From contig CAJTHL010000012.1 in the NCBI GenBank assembly GCA_910576205.1, forward strand, positions 1 to 64,000: a DNA stretch of 64,000 nucleotides, written 5' to 3'. The first letter of the stretch is position 1, and the number at the start of each line of letters is the position of its first letter. A program made the translations under genes and the position numbers. Under the pieces are notes generated by a model that saw only the letters and a program-made list of their open reading frames with translations, was not told the origin of the DNA and ran no database searches. Below, one piece after another: positions 52,263-61,411 of this stretch. The DNA comes from Clostridia bacterium (lineage in GTDB: Bacteria; Bacillota; Clostridia; Lachnospirales; Lachnospiraceae).

Positions 52263-53687
52263 TTATTTGTAGGACAAAAGTGCCACGGTCTCAACATTCC
52301 CCGACCAGGGAAACATATCCACACACCCCGCCTTCACCAGCCTGTACCCCCGCTCCTTAAAAATCCCAAGATCCCGCGCCAGGCTGGTGGGCTTGCAGGA
52401 TATATACACCATCTGCTCCACCCCATAGCCAATGATTTTCTCCAGAGCCTTTGGATGAATCCCGTCCCGCGGCGGGTCAAGGACAATGAAATCCGGCCGC
52501 TCCTCTATTTCGTCCAGAAGCTTTAACACATCTCCTGCCAGAAACGAGCAGTTTGACAGGCCGTTAAGCCTGGCGTTTACGCGGGCGGCCTCCACCGCCT
52601 CCTCCACGATCTCCATGCCGATCACCTGTTTTGCCACAGAGGCCAGTAACTGGGCAATGGTCCCTGTGCCGCTGTACAGATCAAAAATCACCTTGTCCTT
52701 TGTAGCTCCCACATAGGAACGGACCTTTTCATAGAGCACCTCCGCCCCCAGGGAATTTGTCTGGAAAAAAGAAAATGGGGAAATCCGGAAATCAAGCCCC
52801 AGTAATTCCTCCCGGAAATAATCCTGGCCATAGAGAATCTCCGTGCCGTCGTTTTGTACCACGTCAGCCAGGCTGTCATTCTTTGTGTGCAGAATGCCCA
52901 CCAGCTTTCCCTCCAGGGATAAGGACAGCAGGCAGTCCTTCCACGCTTCCAGAAGTTTCTCCTCCGACTGCCAGCCAGAATCCCCTTTTCCAATACAAGC
53001 TCCCTCTTCCGCGCCATTCTCCCGGAAATCCTGTGTCGTCGTTACCAGATCTGCCAGGATTTCCCCGGTTTTTGCGCCCTTTCGCACCAGCAGATGTCTT
53101 AGATATCCCCTGTGCTGCATTTTATGATAAAAGGGGACGTTGAGGTTTTTGAAAAAACGAAGGGTCTCCCCCAGAATCCTTCTAAAATCCCCGTCCGCAA
53201 TCCGGCATTCCTCCACAGGCACAATATCGTAAAAGCTGCCCCTTTTGTGCATGCCCAGAGCCAGAGGCCCGTCTTTATACGCATCCCCAAAGGAAAATTC
53301 CATCTTGTTGCGGTATCCGTAAATCCTGGGGCTTGGAAGGATTTCCTTAAACAGGTATGTGCCATCCCCCACCGCCTCGTCCAGGATTTCCTTTACCTGG
53401 CCTTCCTTTAACTTAAGCTGCTCCTCATAAGACAGCCTCTGGTAAGTGCAGCCGCCGCATTCTCCAAAATGCCTGCAGGCAGGCTCCACCTCCAGAGGGG
53501 ACGGCGCAAGCACATCCAAAAGGCGTCCCTCACATTTCCCCTTCCGCAGCTTCCGGATAGCAAAACGCACTTTCTGCCCCGGAAGCGTATTTTTTATAAA
53601 AATCCGCCTGTCCTCTATAGGCACAATCCCCATGTTGGGAAATTCCACCTTTTCTATCACGCCCTCATAAATCTGTCCCTTTTTCAT
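52263..53687 (-). CDS. 23S rRNA (uracil-C5)-methyltransferase, RlmCD/RumA type
   Basis: A 474-residue SAM-dependent RNA m5U methyltransferase. The N-terminal TRAM domain covers residues 1-60. Iron-sulfur cluster cysteines are seen in CRHFGECGGC. The SAM-binding block is VIFDLYSGTGTIAQLLA, followed by FIVLDPPRDGIHPKAL and the catalytic Cys in MVYISCKPTSLARDL. The start is ATG at 53687 behind GGAGAGG. The family modifies U747/U1939 in 23S rRNA or U54 in tRNA; the site here is not resolved. Confidence 0.9.
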   Translation of the reverse strand: MKKGQIYEGVIEKVEFPNMGIVPIEDRRIFIKNTLPGQKVRFAIRKLRKGKCEGRLLDVLAPSPLEVEPACRHFGECGGCTYQRLSYEEQLKLKEGQVKEILDEAVGDGTYLFKEILPSPRIYGYRNKMEFSFGDAYKDGPLALGMHKRGSFYDIVPVEECRIADGDFRRILGETLRFFKNLNVPFYHKMQHRGYLRHLLVRKGAKTGEILADLVTTTQDFRENGAEEGACIGKGDSGWQSEEKLLEAWKDCLLSLSLEGKLVGILHTKNDSLADVVQNDGTEILYGQDYFREELLGLDFRISPFSFFQTNSLGAEVLYEKVRSYVGATKDKVIFDLYSGTGTIAQLLASVAKQVIGMEIVEEAVEAARVNARLNGLSNCSFLAGDVLKLLDEIEERPDFIVLDPPRDGIHPKALEKIIGYGVEQMVYISCKPTSLARDLGIFKERGYRLVKAGCVDMFPWSGNVETVALLSYK

Positions 53688-53727
53688 ATTCCTCTCCATT
53701 TTAGCGCCGTTTTTTTCTGCATCTATG

Positions 53728-53817
53728 AAAAAAGCCGCCACAGTCCCCTTTCCCTGTAAACCCTTCCGGGCGGGCAGCCTCTGCTGTCCGACAAGGGATG
53801 CCACTGTGGCAGCTTTT
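53728..53817 (-). terminator. Long terminator hairpin after the acidic membrane protein gene
   Basis: Outer stem AGCTGCCACAGT/ACTGTGGCGGCT closes a 60-base structured inner part and is followed by TTTTTTC on the minus strand. Confidence 0.75.
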
Positions 53818-53865
53818 CCTTATCTCTCATTCACAATGTGGGAAAACCAGAACCTTCTCCCTATC

Positions 53866-54132
53866 CTATTTCTTCTCGCCCTCTTCGTCGTCATCGAAAA
53901 AGTCGTCGTCGAAGTCATCGTCAAAATCGTCCTCGAAATCCTCCAGGTAATCCGGTGTAAAATAGCGGTATACCGCGTAGGCGATGGCTGCCACAGCCGC
54001 TACCGCGCCGATAATGGCCAGAACCCAGAGAAGGGTATTTTTGTTTTTCTCCTCTACTTCTTTTTTATGCAGCAGTTCGTTCAGCTTTGTGGTTGCCAGT
54101 AAATCATCAAATTTGCTCTTATTCATACACAT
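53866..54132 (-). CDS. Small membrane protein with aspartate-rich tail
   Basis: An 88-residue protein beginning MCMNKSKFDDLLATTKL. A short helical N-terminus is followed by one membrane segment (TLLWVLAIIGAVAAVAAIAYAVYRYF) and a C-terminal tail of about 28 residues that is mainly Asp and Glu (DDFDDDFDDDFFDDDEE). The family is not recognised. Starts at GTG 54141, ATG 54132 or ATG 54126 are possible; GGGTGAG precedes 54132. The upstream TATACT with TGG forms an extended -10 near 54210. Confidence 0.6.
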   Translation of the reverse strand: MCMNKSKFDDLLATTKLNELLHKKEVEEKNKNTLLWVLAIIGAVAAVAAIAYAVYRYFTPDYLEDFEDDFDDDFDDDFFDDDEEGEKK

Positions 54133-54272
54133 ATTACTCACCCGTTTTCCTTTCTCTGAATAGGGCGCTGCCTATACGCCTCTATTCCAAATTTTTGTTA
54201 TTGACAGTATACCACAGATAGAGGAAAATTACTATCTTTTTTCTGGAAAACTCTGCATATTCTTATTGAAGC

Positions 54273-56018
54273 TTACTCCACATCCTGCAGTGCAGCCAGA
54301 TCTTCCTCCCCGGTGCGGACCTTAACTACTTTACCCACTGGATAGACGAAAATCTTACCGTCGCCGATATGGCCGGTGTAGAGGGCCTTCTTCGCCGCTT
54401 CGATTACCGCGTCCACCGGAATATTCCCCACAATCACCTCCACTTTTACTTTGGGAAGTAAAGTGGCGTCCATCTCCACGCCTCTGTATCGTTCTCCGGC
54501 TCCTTTCTGGACACCGCAGCCCATAACCTGGGTAACAGTCATTCCAGTGACTCCAATATCATTCATGGCTTTCTTTAACTGGTCATACCGGGACAGCTTT
54601 GCAATAATGGACACCTTATAAATACCTGTGTTCGCCTCCGTCATTTTTACAAGCTTAACTGCCGCCGCTTTCTGCGCATCGGAGGCCTCCTCATAAGCAT
54701 CCACACCCAGATTTGTATTCTCGTTTATGTCCATGGTCATGGTATTGGAAATATCCATAATGCTAAAGCCCGCATAAGCTGAGGGCAGTCCATGCTCGCA
54801 GGAATCCAGCCCCACAATCTCCTCCTCTTCTGTGACGCGAAGTCCCACAAGAACTTTGATTACCAGGAAGGCAAGGGTAATAGTAACCGCCGTCCAGGCC
54901 GCTACCGCGGCGAATCCGATAAACTGTTTCCCCAGAAGCGAAAAACCTCCTCCATAGAACACCCCTGTCAGACTGTCGTTTCCCGGGGCGCTGGTTGTGG
55001 CAAAAAGCCCCACTGCAAGAGTCCCCCAGATTCCGTTAAGGCAGTGGACAGCCACAGCTCCCACCGGGTCGTCTATGCGCAGCACATTGTCCAGAAGCCA
55101 GACGCCGAATACTACCAGAAGCCCTGCCACTGCGCCAATCACAATGGAACCGGCAACATCCGTCACATCACAGGGAGCAGTAATAGCCACCAGGCCCGCC
55201 AGGGACGCGTTCAGACACATGGATACATCCGGCTTTCCGTATTTCAGCCATGTAAAAATCATACATACCACCGTCGCAATAGCCGGAGCCACAGTAGTCG
55301 TAAGGAAAACAGACCCCAGCTGCTCCACAGACGTGGCCGCCGCGCCGTTAAATCCATACCAGCCCAGCCAGAGAATAAATACGCCCAGACAGCCCAGGGG
55401 AAGATTGTGGCCGGGAAAGGCATTTACCCTGGTAATCTTTCCGGATTTGTCCCTGGAAAATTTTCCAATCCTGGGTCCCAGAATCTTTGCGCCGATCAGT
55501 GCAGATATGCCGCCCACCATATGGATGGCACAGGAGCCTGCAAAATCATGGAAGCCTATCTGAGCCAGCCAGCCGCCGCCCCAGATCCAATGTGCCTCTA
55601 TGGGATAAATTAAGGCGGAGATCACACCAGAGTAGATACAGTAGGACAAAAATTTTGTCCGCTCAGCCATGGCTCCGGAAACAATAGTTGCCGTAGTGGC
55701 GCAGAACACCAGGTTAAACACAAAATTCGACCAGTCGAAATCCGCGTAGCTGGTAAAAATGTCAAATCCGGGCTTTCCGATGAGTCCCATCAGATCTTCT
55801 CCCAAGAGCAGACTGAAACCAATCAGAATAAACACTACTGTTCCAATACAAAAATCCATTAAGTTCTTCATCAGAATATTGCCGGTATTTTTTGCCCTGG
55901 TAAATCCTGCCTCCACCATGGCAAATCCCGCCTGCATCCAGAAAACAAGCGCAGCTCCTATCAGGAACCAGACGCCGAACAGCTGGCTGTTCACAACGTT
56001 CATCATTTCATCACTCAT
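54273..56018 (-). CDS. amt: Ammonium transporter fused to a PII signalling domain
   Basis: A 581-residue fusion. Residues 1-400 are an 11-helix Amt channel with AMT signatures DFAGSCAIHMVGG, FILWLGWYGFNG and VHCLNGIWGTLAVGLF. Residues about 465-581 are a GlnK/GlnB-type PII domain (KVSIIAKLSRYDQLKKAMNDIGV, VTQVMGCGVQKG, TGHIGDGKIFVYPV). In the T-loop the usual YRGAEY reads YRGVEM, so the uridylylated Tyr is absent. The fused PII should gate the channel by ATP/2-oxoglutarate binding alone. It is expressed from its own promoter through a leader that contains a terminator, next to glutamine synthetase. Confidence 0.93.
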   Translation of the reverse strand: MSDEMMNVVNSQLFGVWFLIGAALVFWMQAGFAMVEAGFTRAKNTGNILMKNLMDFCIGTVVFILIGFSLLLGEDLMGLIGKPGFDIFTSYADFDWSNFVFNLVFCATTATIVSGAMAERTKFLSYCIYSGVISALIYPIEAHWIWGGGWLAQIGFHDFAGSCAIHMVGGISALIGAKILGPRIGKFSRDKSGKITRVNAFPGHNLPLGCLGVFILWLGWYGFNGAAATSVEQLGSVFLTTTVAPAIATVVCMIFTWLKYGKPDVSMCLNASLAGLVAITAPCDVTDVAGSIVIGAVAGLLVVFGVWLLDNVLRIDDPVGAVAVHCLNGIWGTLAVGLFATTSAPGNDSLTGVFYGGGFSLLGKQFIGFAAVAAWTAVTITLAFLVIKVLVGLRVTEEEEIVGLDSCEHGLPSAYAGFSIMDISNTMTMDINENTNLGVDAYEEASDAQKAAAVKLVKMTEANTGIYKVSIIAKLSRYDQLKKAMNDIGVTGMTVTQVMGCGVQKGAGERYRGVEMDATLLPKVKVEVIVGNIPVDAVIEAAKKALYTGHIGDGKIFVYPVGKVVKVRTGEEDLAALQDVE

Positions 56019-56048
56019 AATCGTTTCCTCCTCATTTACGGCTCTGGC

Positions 56049-56090
56049 AAAAAAAGGAGATTTCGTGAGGTTTTCCCTCTCAAAATCTCC
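56049..56090 (-). terminator. Intrinsic terminator within the amt leader
   Basis: GGAGATTT(T)GAG.../...CTC(A)CGAAATCTCC hairpin (56090-56056) with GAGG/CCTC inside and a run of seven T residues on the minus strand, ending 31 bp before the amt ATG. Its position between promoter and gene implies attenuation. Confidence 0.85.
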
Positions 56091-56128
56091 GTTGATTTTC
56101 CTTTTCCCAAAGCCTTTCTGGCAACAAT

Positions 56129-56163
56129 AAAGGCGCTTCCTGTCTGCAACAAGAAACGCCTTT
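56129..56163 (-). promoter_or_regulatory. Hairpin in the amt leader, upstream of the terminator
   Basis: AAAGGCG(T)TTC and GAA(G)CGCCTTT arms around a 13-base loop, located at the very start of the transcript. It could be an antiterminator partner or protein-binding element. Confidence 0.6.
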
Positions 56164-56178
56164 GTTTTGTTATCCCTT

Positions 56179-56206
56179 ATTATACTCTGCCAGATACTTT
56201 TGTCAA
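56179..56206 (-). promoter_or_regulatory. Promoter of amt
   Basis: TTGACA (56206-56201), a 16-nt spacer and TATAAT (56184-56179), giving a leader of about 155 nt. Confidence 0.87.
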
Positions 56207-56484
56207 ATAAATTTCATACTTTTTTCTATCTTTGTGAAATCCTTTCTCTCTGCCAGCCTTAGCTGCTTTAAATTTCTCCGTTTTCCACAATGTGAATAAA
56301 TAGCAATACATAAATACAAGGCGATCCCCGTTCACATTTTATTCATACAACCTTCAAAAAACGTTAAATTCATTCTCATACTCCATTCATTTCTCCTCCA
56401 TATAATAGTTAACATAGAAAGACAGATAAATGTTTTACCAACCAAGATCATTCCTTACAATTTGAATAAACTTTTTCATAATAA
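56207..56484. other. AT-rich intergenic stretch between the amt promoter and the glnN terminator
   Basis: About 280 bp with no credible gene. It holds one minimal frame of ten codons (MEYENEFNVF) behind GGAGGAG on the minus strand, too short to call, and no recognised operator or RNA. Confidence 0.5.
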
Positions 56485-56511
56485 ATGCCAGGCAGATCCG
56501 CTGCCTGGCAT
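56485..56511 (-). terminator. Hairpin terminator after the glutamine synthetase gene
   Basis: ATGCCAGGCAG/CTGCCTGGCAT, an 11-pair stem with a five-base loop, followed by TTTATT on the minus strand, 22 bp past the stop. Confidence 0.7.
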
Positions 56512-56532
56512 CCTCCCGTTCCGGGAAACTTT

Positions 56533-58644
56533 TTATACCTCAAACATAAGATCTCCATAGGAGGGCATGGGCCACATATCCTTGTCCACAATCATTTCCA
56601 GCAGGTCTACCGGGCCGCGGAGCTTTTCCATGGCTGGGATAACCGTGTCGTGAAAATAGTGGGCCAGGGCTGCTCCCTCCTCCACCTCACCGGCTTTCCT
56701 CTCCACATCCGCCAGCTTTGACAGGGCTTCTTTTGTGTCGGACAAAAGGGCGGACGTCTCCTGCAAAAGCTCTGTCTGGACGCCGGCCTCCGCCCCCGCC
56801 GCCGTGACTGCGTTCACCGTATCCGCCAGGAAACGGGTATAGCGGATAACCGCAGGAATAATCTGTTTTCCGGCTATATCTATCATGGTTCTGGCCTCAA
56901 TGTTGATGGCTTTGGCGTAGGCCTCATACTGGATTTCCGCCCGGGATTCCAGCTCCTTGCGGCTGAATACGCCGTATTTTTCAAAAAGAGCCACCGCCTT
57001 CTCCGTGGTGAGGGCCGGGATGGCGTCCACCATGGATTTGATATTGGGAAGGCCTCTCCTTTCGGCCTCTTTCACCCATTCCTCCGAGTAACCGTTGCCG
57101 TTAAAAATAATCCTCTGGTGATCGGTTAAATATTTTTTGATAAGGTCATGGACGGCTACTTCGAAGTCCTCCGCCTTTTCCAGCAAATCGCAGGCCTCCC
57201 CAAAAGCATCCGCCACAATGGTGTTAAGCACCGTGTTGGGGGAAGCGATGGAGTCCTTGGAGCCCACCATGCGGAACTCAAACTTGTTTCCTGTAAAGGC
57301 AAAGGGGGAGGTGCGGTTTCTGTCCGTGGCGTCCCTGGCCACATCCGGCAGGGTCTTAACGCCGGTGTCCAGCTTTCCGCCCTTTAGGGAGTGGGTGGCA
57401 ATGCCGGTGCTGATAAGCTGCTCTACCACGTCCTCCAGCTGCTCCCCCAGGAAAATGGAGATAATGGCCGGAGGCGCCTCGTTGGCTCCCAGACGATGGT
57501 CATTGCCCACATCCGCCGCAGACTCCCTAAGCAGATCCGCATGGGTGTCCACTGCCTTTAAAATACAGGCCAGCACCAGAAGAAACTGAATATTTTCATG
57601 GGGCGTAACGCCCGGCTCCAACAGGTTAATGCCATCGTCCGTGGTGACAGACCAGTTGTTGTGCTTGCCAGAGCCGTTGACTCCTGCAAAGGGCTTCTCG
57701 TGGAGCAGACATTGAAGGCCGTGACGACAGGCCACCATCTTTAAAGTCTTCATAACGATCTGGTTGTGGTCTACTGCCACATTGGCCTCCGCATAAATAG
57801 GCGCCAGCTCATGCTGGGCCGGAGCCACCTCATTGTGCTGTGTCTTGGCCGTGACGCCCAGTCTCCACAGCTCTTCGTTGACCTCCTTCATAAAGGCGGC
57901 AATCCGCTGACGGATGGTGCCAAAATAGTGATCGTCCAGCTCCTGTCCCTTGGGGGGCATGGCGCCAAACAAGGTGCGGCCAGTGTAGATCAGATCCTTT
58001 CTCTGAAGATATTTTTCCTTATCCACCAGGAAATACTCCTGCTCCGGGCCCACGGAGGGCGTCACCCTCCTGGATGTGGTATTTCCAAATAAGCGCAGGA
58101 GGCGTAAAGACTGGATGTTGATAGCTTCCATGGAACGCAATAGAGGCGTTTTCTGGTCGAGAGCCTCCCCGGTGTAGGAGCAGAACGCAGTGGGTATGCA
58201 AAGGGTGGCTCCTGCGGCGTCCTGTCTCACAAAAGCCGGGGAGGTGCAATCCCAGGCAGTATAGCCTCTGGCCTCAAAGGTGGCGCGAAGCCCGCCGGAG
58301 GGAAAGGAGGATGCGTCCGGCTCTCCTTTGATAAGCTCCTTTCCGGAAAAGCTCATCAGCACTTTGCCGTCATCCTTTGGCGCGGAAATGAAAGAGTCGT
58401 GCTTCTCCGCCGTAACCCCGGTCAACGGCTGGAACCAGTGGGTGTAGTGGGTGGCTCCCTTTTCAATAGCCCACTCCTTCATCTCATGGGCAATCACGTC
58501 GGCCGTGGCCAGATCCAGTTCCTTTCCCTCCTCAATGGTTTTCTTTAACTCTTTGTACACCTTTTTGGGGAGCCGCTCCTGCATGACCGTGTCATTAAAT
58601 ACGTTTTCCCCGAAAATCCTGGATACATTGATAAATTCACTCAT
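56533..58644 (-). CDS. glnN: Glutamine synthetase, type III
   Basis: A 703-residue GSIII enzyme that fixes ammonium onto glutamate. It is much longer than the 440-residue type I enzyme. It contains [51 protein letters not shown], the ATP-region block KHNNWSVTT and [20 protein letters not shown]. The C-terminal part is helical. The start is ATG at 58644 ([18 protein letters not shown]) behind GGAG. Its leader has a promoter, a 20-bp palindrome and an intrinsic terminator, matching the arrangement at amt. Confidence 0.95.
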   Translation of the reverse strand: MSEFINVSRIFGENVFNDTVMQERLPKKVYKELKKTIEEGKELDLATADVIAHEMKEWAIEKGATHYTHWFQPLTGVTAEKHDSFISAPKDDGKVLMSFSGKELIKGEPDASSFPSGGLRATFEARGYTAWDCTSPAFVRQDAAGATLCIPTAFCSYTGEALDQKTPLLRSMEAINIQSLRLLRLFGNTTSRRVTPSVGPEQEYFLVDKEKYLQRKDLIYTGRTLFGAMPPKGQELDDHYFGTIRQRIAAFMKEVNEELWRLGVTAKTQHNEVAPAQHELAPIYAEANVAVDHNQIVMKTLKMVACRHGLQCLLHEKPFAGVNGSGKHNNWSVTTDDGINLLEPGVTPHENIQFLLVLACILKAVDTHADLLRESAADVGNDHRLGANEAPPAIISIFLGEQLEDVVEQLISTGIATHSLKGGKLDTGVKTLPDVARDATDRNRTSPFAFTGNKFEFRMVGSKDSIASPNTVLNTIVADAFGEACDLLEKAEDFEVAVHDLIKKYLTDHQRIIFNGNGYSEEWVKEAERRGLPNIKSMVDAIPALTTEKAVALFEKYGVFSRKELESRAEIQYEAYAKAINIEARTMIDIAGKQIIPAVIRYTRFLADTVNAVTAAGAEAGVQTELLQETSALLSDTKEALSKLADVERKAGEVEEGAALAHYFHDTVIPAMEKLRGPVDLLEMIVDKDMWPMPSYGDLMFEV

Positions 58645-58697
58645 AATATTCTCCGTCCTTTCTGAAAGCTTCCTGCAAAAAATCCTGTTTTCTACGC

Positions 58698-58730
58698 AAA
58701 AAAGGCATTCCATCTGTATGGAACACCTTT
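58698..58730 (-). terminator. Intrinsic terminator within the glnN leader
   Basis: AAAGG(TG)TTCCAT-ACAG-ATGGAA(TG)CCTTTTTT on the minus strand, 54 bp before the start codon. Its place between promoter and gene implies regulated read-through. Confidence 0.82.
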
Positions 58731-58784
58731 GTCGCCATGTATGTAACAGAATTATTATGTTTTCCGGGCCTGTGGCCGCATTCT

Positions 58785-58804
58785 GATTAGAAATATTTCT
58801 AATC
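58785..58804. promoter_or_regulatory. 20-bp palindrome at the glnN transcription start
   Basis: GATTAGAAATATTTCTAATC is a perfect palindrome beginning about 7 bp past the -10. It could be a repressor operator on DNA or the first hairpin of the leader RNA. It does not fit the GlnR/TnrA box TGTNAN7TNACA. Confidence 0.6.
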
Positions 58805-58811
58805 TTTCTCT

Positions 58812-58840
58812 AACATACACGAATTAGTTTGAAAAAGCAA
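58812..58840 (-). promoter_or_regulatory. Promoter of glnN
   Basis: TTGCTT (58840-58835), a 17-nt spacer and TATGTT (58817-58812) on the minus strand. Confidence 0.65.
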
Positions 58841-58910
58841 GAGGTTTTTTACGATTCCCCCGTTTTTTCTCTTTTTTCCCATATGGGCACCCGAAAATCA
58901 GGATTTTTGT

Positions 58911-59294
58911 TCAATCCGCACAAGCCGCTTCAAGCTCCTGCCTTTCTTCCGGCGTCATAGGCTCCGTAACGGAATTGTCCATATCCCGGTTTTCCGCAAT
59001 GAACACGCTGGCTCCCTCCCGGAGAATAATGGCATGGCGCACGCCGATTTCCACCAGGTACACGGCTTTGCTCTGTAGCTTCCGGGCAGTCACCGCGCCG
59101 GCCTCATCTCGCTCAAAAAGCCAGGCGTCTCCGGAAAGCAGCACAAAGGCCTCCTGGGAATCCAGATGGCGTCCCCAGGCCGTTACGGCAGAGAGACCGT
59201 TTACCTCTGGGTCATACACATGAGCCGCCAGCCTCCAGGCGCCGCTGTTGTGCAATACGGAAAAGCCGCTCTCCTTTACTTCATACTGTTTCAT
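58911..59294 (-). CDS. Cupin-like protein of a TRAP catabolic operon
   Basis: A 127-residue soluble protein with the strand pattern of a small cupin: GRHLDSQEAFVLLSGDAWLFERD, then VEIGVRHAIILREGASVFIAENRD. It resembles sugar-binding or isomerising cupins, but metal ligands are incomplete to my eye, so catalysis is uncertain. The start is ATG at 59294, overlapping the esterase stop as ATGA, with GGAGG upstream; it is therefore translationally coupled. Confidence 0.65.
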   Translation of the reverse strand: MKQYEVKESGFSVLHNSGAWRLAAHVYDPEVNGLSAVTAWGRHLDSQEAFVLLSGDAWLFERDEAGAVTARKLQSKAVYLVEIGVRHAIILREGASVFIAENRDMDNSVTEPMTPEERQELEAACAD

Positions 59295-60082
59295 CCGTGT
59301 GCCTCCCAATACTCCATCCATTTTACGCACAGCTCCATCCACCGGGCCACATGGGGATCCTCGATTCTGCCTTTTTCCAGCTCTTCCACCTCTTTGGTGG
59401 CCAGAGACAAACCGTGGACTCCATAGGGAAATACATGCAGCTCTACCGGAATATTAAACTTTGCCAGCGCGCCGGCCAGCAGCAGAGAATTCTGGAAAGG
59501 AACCAGCTCATCCTCCGCCGTATGCCATATGAAGGCCGGAACAGCCTCCGCCGTCACAAGCTTCTCCAGGCTGTAGTGTTGCTGGGCCTCCTCATCCGGG
59601 CCCGCCAGGCGCCTAAAGCTTCCCCTGTGGGCATATACTCCCGCGCTTATGACCGGATAACACAAAATCATGGCATCCGGCCTGTGAAGCCGAAGATCTG
59701 TCCCCTCCGGAAAACGGCTTGCGTCGTTCCAGAGGATTCCAAGGCTGGCCGCCAGATGGGCTCCCGCCGAAAATCCGCACACATAGACGTGCTTTCCCTC
59801 TATGCCATACTGCCCTCTCCGGCTGTTTACATAGGCCACCGCCGCTCCAAGCTCCCCTAAGGGAGCGTTTTCCAGAGGCTCCCTCTCCTCGCCCAGCTGA
59901 TACGTCAGCACAAAGGCATGATACCCGGCTTTCCCAAAGGCCTCCGCCACCGGGCGGGCCTCCCGGGCAGAGACAAACTCGTATCCCCCTCCCGGGCATA
60001 TTACCACAGCGCCCTTTGCCTCCCCCTCTACGGGGTAGATTTCCACATAAGCGCCGCTCTTTGTAACTTCTACTCGCTCCAT
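59291..60082 (-). CDS. Alpha/beta hydrolase, carbohydrate-esterase-like
   Basis: A 263-residue serine hydrolase of the acetylesterase/BD-FAE type. The oxyanion motif is CPGGGY (residues 29-34). The nucleophile elbow GFSAG has S105. The acid is probably the Asp in HTAEDELVP and the His is in YGVHGLSL. There is no signal peptide, so it acts in the cytoplasm, perhaps removing acyl groups from an imported sugar derivative. It lies 27 bp after the TRAP permease gene and overlaps the cupin gene. Confidence 0.85.
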   Translation of the reverse strand: MERVEVTKSGAYVEIYPVEGEAKGAVVICPGGGYEFVSAREARPVAEAFGKAGYHAFVLTYQLGEEREPLENAPLGELGAAVAYVNSRRGQYGIEGKHVYVCGFSAGAHLAASLGILWNDASRFPEGTDLRLHRPDAMILCYPVISAGVYAHRGSFRRLAGPDEEAQQHYSLEKLVTAEAVPAFIWHTAEDELVPFQNSLLLAGALAKFNIPVELHVFPYGVHGLSLATKEVEELEKGRIEDPHVARWMELCVKWMEYWEAHG

Positions 60083-60109
60083 TTGCGTTTCCCTTCCTTT
60101 TTACCGGAT

Positions 60110-61411
60110 TTACTGGATAGGCATCATAAGATTGGGCAGGAACATCACAAGCCCAGGACAGAAGGTTACGATCAACAGGGCAATCACCATCATAACATAG
60201 AAGGGAAGCATGGCTTTTGACAGCTTCTCAATCTTGATACCGGAAACGGCGCTTCCCACAAACAGCGTACCGCCTACAGGAGGCGTAATCAGACCAATAC
60301 CTAAGTTCAGCACCATGATCGCGCCAAAGTGTACGGGGTCCACGCCGATTCCCGTTGCAATGGGAAGCAGGATGGGCGTACAAACCAGAATCAGAGCTGA
60401 CATATCCATTACGCAGCCCAGCACCAGAAGGAGCACGTTCATAATCAGCATGATTACATATTTGTTGTCGGAAACGCCAAGGATAGCGTTGGCAACCAGC
60501 TCCGGCATCTTTAAGTAGGTCAGCATCCAGCCAAAGGCAGAGGATGTGGAAATCAGAATCAGCACGATGGCCAGCGTATTAAGGCCTCTCTCCAATACCT
60601 GCCAGATACCCTTCAGATCCAGCTCCCGGTACACAAACAGGGAAACGATCAACGCGTATACCACGGCAATAGCCGCGGACTCTGTGGCCGTAAACATACC
60701 GAACACCACGCCGATAACCACGATCAGCACGGTTAACAGGCCCCAGACAGATTCCCAGCAGGTTTTCAACACATTCTTAATGTTGAAGGGATCGCCCTTG
60801 GGATAATGTCTCTTTACCGAAACAACATAGCTGTAGATCATAAGGACGATTGCCAGCACGATGCCAGGCACATATCCCGCCAGGAACAGACGTCCCACGG
60901 ATACGGAACCTGCAACGGTGGCGTACAGCACCATATTATGGCTGGGAGGAATCAGAAGTCCCTGTACGGAGGACGCCATGGTTACACAGGTGGAAAACTC
61001 ACCGTCGTATCCCTCATCTCTCATCATGGGGATCAGAATGGTTCCCAGGGACGCCGTATCCGCTGTGGAAGAGCCGGAAATACCTCCGAAGAAAAGGGAT
61101 GCCACAATATTTACCATGGCAAGACCGCCCCGCATCCAGCCGATTAGGGCATTGGACAAAGCGATCAGTCGTTTTGAGATACCTCCGCTTCCCATAAGCT
61201 CACCGGCCAGAATAAAGAAAGGCACAGCCATCAGAGAGAATACGTTTACCCCCTTTACCATAAGCTGGGCCACCTGCATCAGAGGCAGTTCCAGATAGAG
61301 ACAGGTCAGCAGCGTGGAGATACCGATACCAAACGCAATGGGGAATCTGCAAACGATAAAGAATACAAATGTTACCATCAGAATCAGAATTGCGGTAGTC
61401 TCTCTATTCAT
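60110..61411 (-). CDS. TRAP transporter large permease, DctM type
   Basis: A 433-residue membrane protein with about 12 helices, the ion-coupled channel of a tripartite (TRAP) uptake system. Family features include LMAVPFFILAGELMGSGGISKRLI, IVASLFFGGISGSSTADTASLG and GLITPPVGGTLFVGSAV. It partners the small permease and the binding protein encoded just upstream, and its ATG lies 8 bp inside the dctQ end. The substrate is likely a carboxylate or sugar acid. Confidence 0.94.
   Translation of the reverse strand: MNRETTAILILMVTFVFFIVCRFPIAFGIGISTLLTCLYLELPLMQVAQLMVKGVNVFSLMAVPFFILAGELMGSGGISKRLIALSNALIGWMRGGLAMVNIVASLFFGGISGSSTADTASLGTILIPMMRDEGYDGEFSTCVTMASSVQGLLIPPSHNMVLYATVAGSVSVGRLFLAGYVPGIVLAIVLMIYSYVVSVKRHYPKGDPFNIKNVLKTCWESVWGLLTVLIVVIGVVFGMFTATESAAIAVVYALIVSLFVYRELDLKGIWQVLERGLNTLAIVLILISTSSAFGWMLTYLKMPELVANAILGVSDNKYVIMLIMNVLLLVLGCVMDMSALILVCTPILLPIATGIGVDPVHFGAIMVLNLGIGLITPPVGGTLFVGSAVSGIKIEKLSKAMLPFYVMMVIALLIVTFCPGLVMFLPNLMMPIQ

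Noticed and set aside
56207..56484. Ten-codon frame (MEYENEFNVF) behind GGAGGAG in the amt-glnN gap
   Set aside because: Too short to support without conservation or expression data.
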